21,431 nucleotides of DNA, from the NCBI GenBank assembly GCA_020441225.1, contig JAGRMP010000032.1, positions 1 to 21,431 of the forward strand, given 5' to 3'. The stretch comes from Maritimibacter sp. GTDB taxonomy: Bacteria > Pseudomonadota > Alphaproteobacteria > Rhodobacterales > Rhodobacteraceae. Of the stretch, positions 14,776-21,431 are shown piece after piece. Under the pieces are notes generated by a model. It was given only the letters and a program-made list of their open reading frames with translations. It was not told where the DNA came from and ran no database searches. The translations under genes were made by a program, and so were the position numbers. Position 1 is the stretch's first letter. Each line of letters begins with the position of its first letter.

Positions 14776-17241
14776 ATGGATACCGCCTGGATCGAAGACA
14801 CGCTGGCTCAGATGACCGTAGAGGAAAAGGTATCCCTGCTGGCGGGGGCGAATATCTGGGAAACGGTCGCCATCGACCGGCTCGGGGTGCCCTCCGTCAA
14901 GGCGACCGACGGGCCGAACGGCGCGCGCGGCGGCGTGACGGAGAACGGGCCGACGGCCGCCGTGTTTCCCTGTGGCATCGCATTGGGGGCCACCTGGAAC
15001 CCGGCCCTCGTGCGCGAGGTGGCGCAGGCTTTGGCCGAGGAGGCGCGCACAAAGGACGCCCACGTTCTGCTGGCACCCACGGTCAACATGCATCGCGGCC
15101 CGCTGAACGGGCGCAATTTCGAATGTTACTCCGAGGATCCGCACCTTACGACGGAGATCGCTCTGGCCTATATCGACGGGCTGCAATCGAGCGGGATCGG
15201 TGCCACGATCAAGCATTTCATCGGGAACGAGAGCGAATACCAGCGGGTGACCATGTCGTCGGACATCGGCATCCGGGCGCTGCGCGAGATCTATCTGCCG
15301 CCGTTCGAAGCGGCGGTCGCGGCCGGCGTCTGGGCCGTCATGTGTTCCTACAACCGTCTGAACGGCACCCACACGAGCGAGCACAAATGGCTGCTGCACG
15401 ACCTGTTGAAGCAGGAATACGGGTTCGACGGTGTCGTGGTGTCGGACTGGACCGCGGTCAAGAGCGTCGCCGAAAGCATCAACGCGGGACTTGACCTCGA
15501 AATGCCGGGACCTGCGCTCTACCGTGGGCGAAAGCTGCTTGAGGCCGTCGCGCGCGGCGAGATCGACATGGAGATGATCACCGACGGCGCACGGCGTATC
15601 CTTGGGCTGGTCGATCGCTGCGGCGTGCGCAAAGGTGCCCCGCGCAAGCCGGAGGTGTCCGTCGATGCGCCCGAGCACCGCGCCCTGATCCGTCGCGCCG
15701 TGGCCGAAGGCACCGTGCTGCTCAAGAACGACGGCCTGCTGCCCCTGAAACCCGAGCAGAAGAAAATCGCCGTGATCGGGCCGAATGCCGCCGTGGGACA
15801 TATCATGGGCGGCGGCAGCGCACGGGTGAACGCGCATTACCGGGTCACGCCGCTGGCCGGTCTGCGCGCCCGCGACGGGCTGGACATCAGCTTTGCCGAA
15901 GGCTGCGCGAATTATCTGCTGATGCCGGTGGTGCAGGGCACCATGACCTCGACCTTCTACAATTCTCCCGATTTCAGCGGTCCCGTCGCGCATGAAAAGG
16001 ACTATGCCCAATCCAGCGCCAAGTGGTTCGGTTCGAACGAGCCGGGCGTCGCCCTCGACGTCTTTACCGTGCGCTCGACCTTCGCGGTGACGGCAGCGAC
16101 GAGCGGGCGCTATACCGTCGGGCTCGCGAATGCGGGTCTGGCGCGCCTTCATGTCGATGACGCACTGCTGATCGACGGGTGGGACGGCTGGGAGCCCACG
16201 GGCGATACCTATTATGACTTCGGCGGACCCGAACGGTTTGCGCAGATCGAGCTCGAGGCCGGGCGGACCTGCACATTCCGCGTCGACTACAAGTCGACCA
16301 CCGGCGTCATGGACGGCATCCAGGCCTTCCGCGTCGGGATGGCGCTGCCGCTGGGCGAGGCCGGCATCGTCTCCGCCGAGCGGGCCGCGGCCGAGGCCGA
16401 TGTGGCCGTGCTCTTCGTGGGGCGCACGCCGGAATGGGACAGCGAGGGGCGCGATCTGCCCGGCATCGATCTGCCGCATGAGCAGGACGCCCTGATCGCC
16501 CGTGTCGCCGCGGCCAACCCCAACACCGTCGTTGTTCTGCAAACCGGGGGGCCCGTCGCGATGCCGTGGAAGGACGACGTGGCCGCGATCCTTCAGGCCT
16601 GGTATCCCGGTCAGGAACTGGGCAACGGCATTGCCGACGTCTTGCTGGGCGACGCCGAGCCCGGGGGGCGTTTGCCGCAAACCTTTCCCGCAACGCTCGA
16701 CGTCAACCCGACGATAGGCAACTATCCGGGGACAGAGGGTCATGTGGCCTACGAGGAAGGGATATTCATCGGCTATCGTCATTACGACCGGCAAGGGGAT
16801 GCGGGCGTGCTGTTCCCCTTCGGTCACGGGCTGTCCTACACCAGCTTTGCGCTGGAGCCTGCCGCGGCCTCGGCCGCGACGCTTCGGGCCGGGGAGACCG
16901 TGACGATCGAGACGGTTGTGCGAAACACCGGTGCGCGACGCGGCAAGGCAGTGGTGCAGGTCTATGTCTCTCCGCCGCAGGAACACGACCGTCCGGTGAA
17001 GGAACTGCGCGGTTTCGCTCCGCTCTGGCTGGATCCGGGCGCACAGGATACTGCGCGGGTGACACTGGACATGCGGTCGTTTGCGTATTTCGATACCGGG
17101 CGGAACGGCTGGCGCGTGCCTGCAGGCCTCTACACGGTTCTGGTCGGCACAAGTGCGGCGCAGGCGCCGCACGAGCTGCAGGTGACGGTGACCGAGGACT
17201 GGGAACAGGCCTGCCTCGCAGCGGTGCCCGCTGTCGGATGA
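14776..17241 (+). CDS. Glycoside hydrolase family 3 beta-glycosidase with PA14 insert
   Basis: The 821-residue protein begins at the GH3 barrel (DTLAQMTVEEKVSLLAG). KHFIGNESE (from K146) and the nucleophile D224 in GVVVSDWTAV are present. The second alpha/beta domain contains the likely acid/base E557 in WDSEGRDLPG. Between them, about 390-520, lies a PA14 domain (FYNSPDFSGP to FRVDYKSTTG), as in fungal-type and KmBglI-like beta-glucosidases. A fibronectin-III-like domain ends the protein (about 690-800). There is no signal peptide, so it acts in the cytosol on imported glycosides. A GTG at 14737 with a GGAGA site would add 13 residues and overlap the upstream stop as GTGA; ATG 14776 is preferred by family alignment. 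The enzyme looks intact although the importer beside it is broken. Sugar specificity is not determined; beta-glucoside is most likely. Confidence 0.93.
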   Translation: MDTAWIEDTLAQMTVEEKVSLLAGANIWETVAIDRLGVPSVKATDGPNGARGGVTENGPTAAVFPCGIALGATWNPALVREVAQALAEEARTKDAHVLLAPTVNMHRGPLNGRNFECYSEDPHLTTEIALAYIDGLQSSGIGATIKHFIGNESEYQRVTMSSDIGIRALREIYLPPFEAAVAAGVWAVMCSYNRLNGTHTSEHKWLLHDLLKQEYGFDGVVVSDWTAVKSVAESINAGLDLEMPGPALYRGRKLLEAVARGEIDMEMITDGARRILGLVDRCGVRKGAPRKPEVSVDAPEHRALIRRAVAEGTVLLKNDGLLPLKPEQKKIAVIGPNAAVGHIMGGGSARVNAHYRVTPLAGLRARDGLDISFAEGCANYLLMPVVQGTMTSTFYNSPDFSGPVAHEKDYAQSSAKWFGSNEPGVALDVFTVRSTFAVTAATSGRYTVGLANAGLARLHVDDALLIDGWDGWEPTGDTYYDFGGPERFAQIELEAGRTCTFRVDYKSTTGVMDGIQAFRVGMALPLGEAGIVSAERAAAEADVAVLFVGRTPEWDSEGRDLPGIDLPHEQDALIARVAAANPNTVVVLQTGGPVAMPWKDDVAAILQAWYPGQELGNGIADVLLGDAEPGGRLPQTFPATLDVNPTIGNYPGTEGHVAYEEGIFIGYRHYDRQGDAGVLFPFGHGLSYTSFALEPAAASAATLRAGETVTIETVVRNTGARRGKAVVQVYVSPPQEHDRPVKELRGFAPLWLDPGAQDTARVTLDMRSFAYFDTGRNGWRVPAGLYTVLVGTSAAQAPHELQVTVTEDWEQACLAAVPAVG

Positions 17242-17478
17242 CCGTGTTCCGATCCCACCTTGAGAGCTTCTTCAAGGGAGCTTGCAACACCCGAGAGAGG
17301 GAGGCGCAGGATGGACGTCGACCGGACCTCGACGAATTGAGCGCCGCGATCGTCGTGTCGACCTGCGGGCACAGCGTCCCTCTGTCCGCCGGTCGTATGA
17401 GCGCGCAATTCATCCGCCGTGCGGAATGCAACGCGCGGTTTCACCCCATCGACACTCACTGAGGAAGGAAGACCCGGC
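17242..17478. other. Spacer between GH3 and ThDP-enzyme genes with a nine-codon ORF
   Basis: The 237-bp spacer is long for this compact cluster. A weak hairpin pairs CCTTGA (17258-17263) with TCAAGG (17272-17277), a possible 3' end of the sugar operon. A nine-codon ORF (17311-17340, MDVDRTSTN) has an excellent GGGAGG site at 17299-17304. It could be a leader peptide or the stub of a deleted gene. No recognisable protein family was found in any frame. Confidence 0.4.
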
Positions 17479-19194
17479 ATGCAAGACCAGACAAGGACCA
17501 TGACCGCGGGTGCGGCGCTTCTGTCGCGCATGGCGACGCTGGGTGTGGATTACATCTTCGCCAATTCGGGCACCGATTTCCCTCCCATCATCGAAGGGTT
17601 GTCCGAGGCCGAGGCCAATGGCATCCCTTTGCCCAAGACCGTGACCGTGCCGTTCGAAAGTGCCGCCGTCGCAATGGCGCATGGCTATACGCTGGCGACG
17701 GGTCTGCCGCAGGCGGTCATGGTGCACACCAACGTGGGCCTCGCCAATGCGGCGATGGGCGCCATAAACGCGGCTTGCGACAACATCCCCATGCTGCTGA
17801 TGTCGGGCCGGACGCCGACGCTGGAGCGGGGGCGTCTGGGGGCGCGGACCGTGCCGATCGGCTGGGGCCAGGAAATGCTGGATCAGGCGAGCCTGATCCG
17901 CGAGGCCTGCAAGTGGGAATACGAACTGCGCTTCCCCGAGCAGATCGTCGACGTGACGGACCGCGCCCATGGCATCGCGACCTCGACGCCAAAGGGTCCG
18001 GTCTACTTCAGCCTGCCGCGCGAGGTCTTGACCGAGACGATTCCGGCCGCGGGAAGCGCCCGCCGCCCGCAGATGACCGGCGTGGGCATCGGTGCTGTCA
18101 CCGCACAGATGGCGCAGGTGGCCGAACTGCTGGCGAACGCGGACCATCCCGTGATCTTCGCCCAGCATGGCGCAGGCGGGCAGGCGGCCTTTGAAGCGCT
18201 GTCGCGGCTGACGCAGCGCTGGGGCATCGCCGTTTGCCAGTACTGGGCCGTGGAACTGGCGCTGCCGACGACGCATCCGATGGCCGCCGATCCCGATCCG
18301 CGCCCGCTGCTGGAGCGCGCCGACGTCATCCTGTGCCTTGACGCGCTGGCCCCCTGGGCTCCGGCGCAGGCAGAGCCGCGCGAGGAGGCGCAGGTGATCC
18401 AGGTCGGCCCACGGCCTCTGGCCGACCGGTCCGGCGTGCGCAATTTCCGCTGCGATCTGGGCATCACCTCCGAGATTGCGCCGGCGATCCTGGCACTGGA
18501 GGAAACGCTTGAAGCACTTTGGCCCGACCGCGCACAAACTGCCGCTGCGCGCAGCGACGCGCTGGCGCGGACCCACGCAAAGCAGCAGGAAAAGCGTTTC
18601 GGCGCGGCGCTTGCGCAGCGCGACGCCGCGGCGCTGACCAAGCCGTGGATCAGCCTCACGCTGTCACGGGCCCTGGCCGATCGCGATGCGGCGGTGTTTT
18701 CCGAACTGGGATGCCAGCTGCCGTCGATGCAGCTGACCCGGCACCAGAGCTGGTTCGACGGGCCGCACGCGGGCGGCCTTGGCTGGGGCTTTCCCGCGGC
18801 GATGGGATTTGCGCTGGCGCGGCCCGATCGCACCGTGGTGGCGACCATGGGCGACGGATCCTACATGTTCGCCAACCCCGTCGCCTGCCATCAGATCGCC
18901 GAGGCGCTGGGGCTCTCGATGATCGTTCTGGTGCTGAACAATGCGGAATGGGGGGCTGTGCGCCAGTCGGTGGTGGACATCTATCCCGACGGTCATGCGG
19001 TTCGGGCAAACTCCGTGCCCCTCACGGACCTGTCGCCGAGCCCCGACTTCGTTCAGGTTGCAAAGGCCAGCCGCGCCTGGGCCCGCCATGTCAAGGATGC
19101 GGACGGGTTTGAAGCGGCGCTGGCTGAGGCGCTGGACCATGTGCAGGCCCAACGTGGGCTGGCGTTGATCGAGGTATCGATCGGCAAGGGCTGA
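17479..19194 (+). CDS. Thiamine-diphosphate-dependent enzyme, acetolactate synthase/benzoylformate decarboxylase superfamily
   Basis: The 571-residue protein has the three-domain layout of the family. The N-terminal pyrimidine-binding domain carries the cofactor-activating E60 (VPFESAAVAMAHGYTLATG). A central domain spans about 190-360. The C-terminal pyrophosphate-binding domain has the metal motif G458-D-G to N487-N488. Start ATG 17479 has GGAAGGAA upstream and gives the usual beginning AGAALLSRMATLGVDYIFANSGTDF. It probably decarboxylates a 2-oxo acid or joins two carbonyl compounds. It is not a standard valine-pathway synthase, since no small subunit follows and the neighbours are catabolic. 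Its relation to the GH3 operon is uncertain because a 237-bp spacer separates them. It could instead act with the aldehyde dehydrogenase upstream by providing an aldehyde; that is speculation. Confidence 0.88.
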   Translation: MQDQTRTMTAGAALLSRMATLGVDYIFANSGTDFPPIIEGLSEAEANGIPLPKTVTVPFESAAVAMAHGYTLATGLPQAVMVHTNVGLANAAMGAINAACDNIPMLLMSGRTPTLERGRLGARTVPIGWGQEMLDQASLIREACKWEYELRFPEQIVDVTDRAHGIATSTPKGPVYFSLPREVLTETIPAAGSARRPQMTGVGIGAVTAQMAQVAELLANADHPVIFAQHGAGGQAAFEALSRLTQRWGIAVCQYWAVELALPTTHPMAADPDPRPLLERADVILCLDALAPWAPAQAEPREEAQVIQVGPRPLADRSGVRNFRCDLGITSEIAPAILALEETLEALWPDRAQTAAARSDALARTHAKQQEKRFGAALAQRDAAALTKPWISLTLSRALADRDAAVFSELGCQLPSMQLTRHQSWFDGPHAGGLGWGFPAAMGFALARPDRTVVATMGDGSYMFANPVACHQIAEALGLSMIVLVLNNAEWGAVRQSVVDIYPDGHAVRANSVPLTDLSPSPDFVQVAKASRAWARHVKDADGFEAALAEALDHVQAQRGLALIEVSIGKG

Positions 19195-19484
19195 TCTCGC
19201 CACGCCGGAAAGGCGGAGGACGGAGGTGACCGGCCTCGACCTCGAACTCAATTCCTGTCCGCCCTGCAAAGGGGACCGACCCCCTCAGGCTGGAACAGGC
19301 AAATTCGCCTGGCGCATCGCGTCGGCGCGGCGCGGCATCGAGTGCGGGGAAAGTCCGGCTCCCTGCGGTTCAGGGTTGCGGAACTGCTCATACCAGCGAC
19401 GGCGTCTCCCGACGCGTGGAGGGCGGTCGGCCGGCGGTCCGCGCCGTTCGACCGGTTCGAACCGCAGCACCGGGCCGGGCCGGG
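19195..19484. other. Gene-free convergent spacer of 290 bp
   Basis: This lies between the rightward ThDP enzyme and the leftward Lrp-type regulator. A short AGGGG (19270-19274) and CCCCT (19281-19285) pairing and a perfect palindrome CGGTTCGAACCG (19453-19464) are the only structures seen. No ORF with family-like sequence was recognised. The region probably holds transcript ends and the boundary between the accessory block and the put locus. Confidence 0.4.
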
Positions 19485-19958
19485 TCAGACGATCTGCTGA
19501 ACGCCCGGGTCGCGCACCGCTTCCATCGAGACATAGGTCGCGGTCGAGGCGACATGCGGCAGCCGCGAGATCTGTTCGCTCAGCACCTGGCGATAGGCGG
19601 CAATGTCATGGGTGCGCACCTTCACGAGGTAGTCGAACCCGCCCGCGATCATGTGGCATTCCTCGACCTCGGCGATCTTGCGCACCGCCGCGTTGAAAGC
19701 CGCAAGCGCCTGTTCGCGGGTGTCCGTGAGACGGATCTCGAGAAAGGCGATATGCGCGAGCCCCAGCTTGCCCGGCGACAGCTCGGCGCGGTAGCCGGTG
19801 ATGACCCCGCCCGCCTCCAGCCGCCGCACCCGCGCGGTGACCGGGGTCTTGGACAGGCCCACCCGCGCCCCGAGCTCGGTCATCGAGATCCGCCCGTCAT
19901 GGGCGAGCACATCGAGAATCTCGCGGTCGATTCTGTCCAGAGTGAGCGGTTCGACCAT
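19485..19958 (-). CDS. putR: Lrp/AsnC-family regulator of proline catabolism (PutR type)
   Basis: The 157-residue protein has an N-terminal winged HTH (LDRIDREILDVLAHDGRISMTELGARVGLSKTPVTARVRRLEA, about 7-50) and a C-terminal RAM ligand-binding domain with HMIAGGFDYLVKVRTHDI. The pairing with a divergent putA 116 bp away, and a PutA that lacks its own DNA-binding domain, is the known alphaproteobacterial arrangement in which PutR activates putA in the presence of proline. Start ATG at 19958 gives MVEPLTLDRIDREIL, the usual Lrp beginning. Octamers of such proteins bind upstream DNA and sense amino acids. The assignment rests on context and overall similarity; a different amino acid cannot be fully excluded. 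Confidence 0.88.
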   Translation of the reverse strand: MVEPLTLDRIDREILDVLAHDGRISMTELGARVGLSKTPVTARVRRLEAGGVITGYRAELSPGKLGLAHIAFLEIRLTDTREQALAAFNAAVRKIAEVEECHMIAGGFDYLVKVRTHDIAAYRQVLSEQISRLPHVASTATYVSMEAVRDPGVQQIV

Positions 19959-20074
19959 CCGGATGACCTTTCCTGAGCCAAAACTATGGTGAAAACGCCT
20001 AGCACGAAGCGAAATCCGGGAAAACCGGCCATCTGCGATCTGCTATCCTGAACCGGTTTCAGGGGAGCGCGACC
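19959..20074. promoter_or_regulatory. Divergent putR-putA control region
   Basis: The 116-bp spacer contains CCGG-rich repeats around 20014-20029 (TCCGGGAAAACCGGCC) and an inverted repeat CCTGAA-N5-TTCAGG (20047-20063). The right arm of that repeat overlaps the putA ribosome site AGGGGAG (20061-20067), so it could act as an operator or as an mRNA hairpin that limits initiation. TATCCT (20044-20049) is a possible -10 box. Lrp-type binding sites are degenerate and not assigned. Confidence 0.45.
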
Positions 20075-21431
20075 ATGATTGACCTCGACCGCAGATGGGA
20101 TGTGAACAAACGCCAGGACGAGGCGGCGCTTCTGGCCGCGCTGGTCGCGCGCGCGGATCTCGACGCCGCCGCCCGGGCCCGGATCACCGCCCGCGCCGCC
20201 AAGCTGGTGCGCGGCATCCGCACCGCCTCGCGCCCCGGGCTGATGGATGTGTTCCTCGCCGAATACGGGCTCTCGACCGACGAGGGCGTCGCGCTCATGT
20301 GCCTCGCCGAAGCGCTCCTCCGCGTGCCCGACGGCACCACCATGGACGCGCTCATCGAGGACAAGATAGCGCCGTCCGACTGGTCGCGCCACATCGGCCA
20401 GTCGACCTCGCCGCTGGTCAACGCCTCGACATGGGGGCTGATGCTGACCGGCCGGGTGCTCGACGACGAGCCGCAGCCGGGGCTCGCCGGGCGGCTGCGC
20501 GGCATGGTCCGCCGGCTGGGCGAACCGGTGATCCGCAAGGCGGTGGGCGGGGCGATGCGCGAGATGGGCCGCCAGTTCGTGCTCGGCCAGGACATCAAAG
20601 CGGCGATGGCGCGGGCGGCGAAGATGGAGGCGCGCGGCTACACCTATTCCTACGACATGCTCGGCGAGGCGGCGATGACCGCGGCCGACGCGGCCCGCTA
20701 CGCCGAGGCCTACGCCCGCGCCATCGACGCCATCTCCGCCGCCTGCACCTCGGACGAGATCGCCGCCAACCCCGGCATCTCGGTCAAGCTCTCAGCCCTG
20801 CATCCCCGCTACGAGGTCGCCAAGACAGCCCGCGTCATGGCCGAGCTCGTGCCGGTGCTCGCGGGGCTCGCGCGCAAGGCGGCCGCGGCCGGAATGGGGC
20901 TCAACATCGACGCCGAAGAGGCCGACCGGCTCGGCCTCTCGCTCAAGGTGATCGAGGCGGTGCTGTCCGACCCGGCGCTCGCCGGTTGGGACGGGTTCGG
21001 CGTGGTCGTGCAGGCCTATGGCCGCCGCGCGGGCGACGTGATCGACGGGCTCTATGAGGTGGCCGAACGGCATGACCGCCGGATCATGGTCCGCCTCGTC
21101 AAGGGCGCCTACTGGGACACCGAGATCAAGCGCGCGCAGGTGATGGGGCTCGACGGCTTCCCGGTCTTCACCCGCAAGCCGGCGACCGACATCTCCTACA
21201 TCGCCAATGCCCGCAAGCTGCTGGGGATGACCGACCGCATCTATCCGCAATTCGCCACCCACAACGCCCACACCGTCGCCGCCATCCTGCACATGGCCGG
21301 CGACCGGCCCTATGAATTCCAGCGCCTGCACGGCATGGGCGAAACCCTGCACGGGCTGGTCAAGGCGCAGAACGCCACCGCCTGCCGCATCTATGCCCCG
21401 GTGGGTGCGCATCGCGACCTGCTGGCCTATC
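20075..21431 (+). CDS. putA: Bifunctional proline dehydrogenase / P5C dehydrogenase PutA, 3' end beyond the window
   Basis: The 452 codons present cover the N-terminal arm and most of the FAD-binding proline dehydrogenase barrel, which oxidises proline to pyrroline-5-carboxylate. Motifs in order: STSPLVNASTWGLMLTG, GISVKLSALHPRYE, GLNIDAEEADRL, RLVKGAYWDTEIKRAQ, YPQFATHNAHTVAAI and FQRLHGMGE. The sequence stops at APVGAHRDLLAY, just before the Arg pair that normally follows. The aldehyde dehydrogenase domain is outside the window. It begins MIDLDRRWDVNK without the ribbon-helix-helix domain of enterobacterial PutA, so it is not its own repressor; the divergent Lrp-type regulator fits that. 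The start has AGGGGAG 7 bp upstream. The visible part is intact. Confidence 0.95.
   Translation, partial: MIDLDRRWDVNKRQDEAALLAALVARADLDAAARARITARAAKLVRGIRTASRPGLMDVFLAEYGLSTDEGVALMCLAEALLRVPDGTTMDALIEDKIAPSDWSRHIGQSTSPLVNASTWGLMLTGRVLDDEPQPGLAGRLRGMVRRLGEPVIRKAVGGAMREMGRQFVLGQDIKAAMARAAKMEARGYTYSYDMLGEAAMTAADAARYAEAYARAIDAISAACTSDEIAANPGISVKLSALHPRYEVAKTARVMAELVPVLAGLARKAAAAGMGLNIDAEEADRLGLSLKVIEAVLSDPALAGWDGFGVVVQAYGRRAGDVIDGLYEVAERHDRRIMVRLVKGAYWDTEIKRAQVMGLDGFPVFTRKPATDISYIANARKLLGMTDRIYPQFATHNAHTVAAILHMAGDRPYEFQRLHGMGETLHGLVKAQNATACRIYAPVGAHRDLLAY

Noticed and set aside
14449..17172. 907-codon minus-strand open frame opposite GH3.
   Set aside because: Very long but low-complexity shadow; the GH3 frame shows conserved catalytic residues and domain order.
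19338..19360. GGGGAAAGTCCGGCTCCC resembles the first conserved block of RNase P RNA (GGAAAGTCCGGGCTCC type).
   Set aside because: None of the other conserved RNase P blocks is seen within the 290-bp spacer, which is also too short for a full alphaproteobacterial RNA; treated as a chance match.
19446..19470. CGGTTCGAACCG with nearby GC-rich arms looks like a tRNA T-arm.
   Set aside because: No acceptor, D or anticodon arm of tRNA shape can be built around it; kept only as a palindrome.
19285..19470. Minus-strand 61-codon ORF downstream of the Lrp-type gene.
   Set aside because: Arg/Pro-rich composition, no ribosome site and no recognisable family; typical of a chance frame in GC-rich DNA.

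Overview
The window is GC-rich, gene-dense DNA that looks like an alphaproteobacterium, most likely a Rhodobacterales/Rhodobacteraceae member. The grounds are a divergent Lrp-type regulator next to a putA that lacks an N-terminal DNA-binding domain, several solute-binding-protein transporters (TRAP and CUT1 sugar ABC) each beside a LysR regulator, and strong codon bias to G/C third positions. This assignment is an inference from gene content. No rRNA, tRNA or CRISPR array was found.

Region 1 (1-4287) is a scarred accessory segment. It starts with a sugar-type ABC solute-binding protein that is cut at its 5' end and interrupted by an in-frame TAA. Next is a MalF-type permease whose C-terminus is replaced, in frame, by the C-terminal ~112 residues of a McrB-type restriction GTPase. 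That ORF overlaps by 4 bp an apparently intact mcrC, the nuclease subunit of a McrBC-type modification-dependent restriction system. A ~407-bp internally deleted IS3-family remnant with 14-bp inverted repeats follows.

Region 2 (4288-10706) is a LysR-controlled catabolic cassette. A leftward LysR gene faces a rightward operon of a complete TRAP transporter (P, Q and M subunits), a ketopantoate-reductase-family oxidoreductase and an aldehyde dehydrogenase. A perfect TCCAAA-N6-TTTGGA dyad lies in the divergent spacer. The substrate is probably an organic acid that is imported and then oxidised, but it cannot be named from sequence.

Region 3 (10707-19194) is a second LysR-controlled cassette. 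A leftward LysR of the same general type faces a CUT1 sugar ABC operon (binding protein, GtsB-like permease). The next ORF is a second chimera: the N-terminal ~106 residues of a GtsC/MalG-like permease joined in frame to the TOBE-like tail of a MalK/UgpC-type ATPase. A cytoplasmic GH3 beta-glycosidase with a PA14 insert follows, then a ThDP-dependent enzyme of the acetolactate-synthase superfamily. As it stands the importer has no nucleotide-binding domain and half a permease, so it should not work without parts encoded elsewhere.

Region 4 (19195-21431) returns to core metabolism: an Lrp/AsnC regulator (PutR type) divergent from putA, which runs off the window end within its proline dehydrogenase domain.

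The main oddity is that two separate sugar ABC operons each carry an in-frame deletion fusion. No wholly new multi-gene system is evident. The chimeras, the mcrC left without a full mcrB, and the miniature IS are the points most worth checking.
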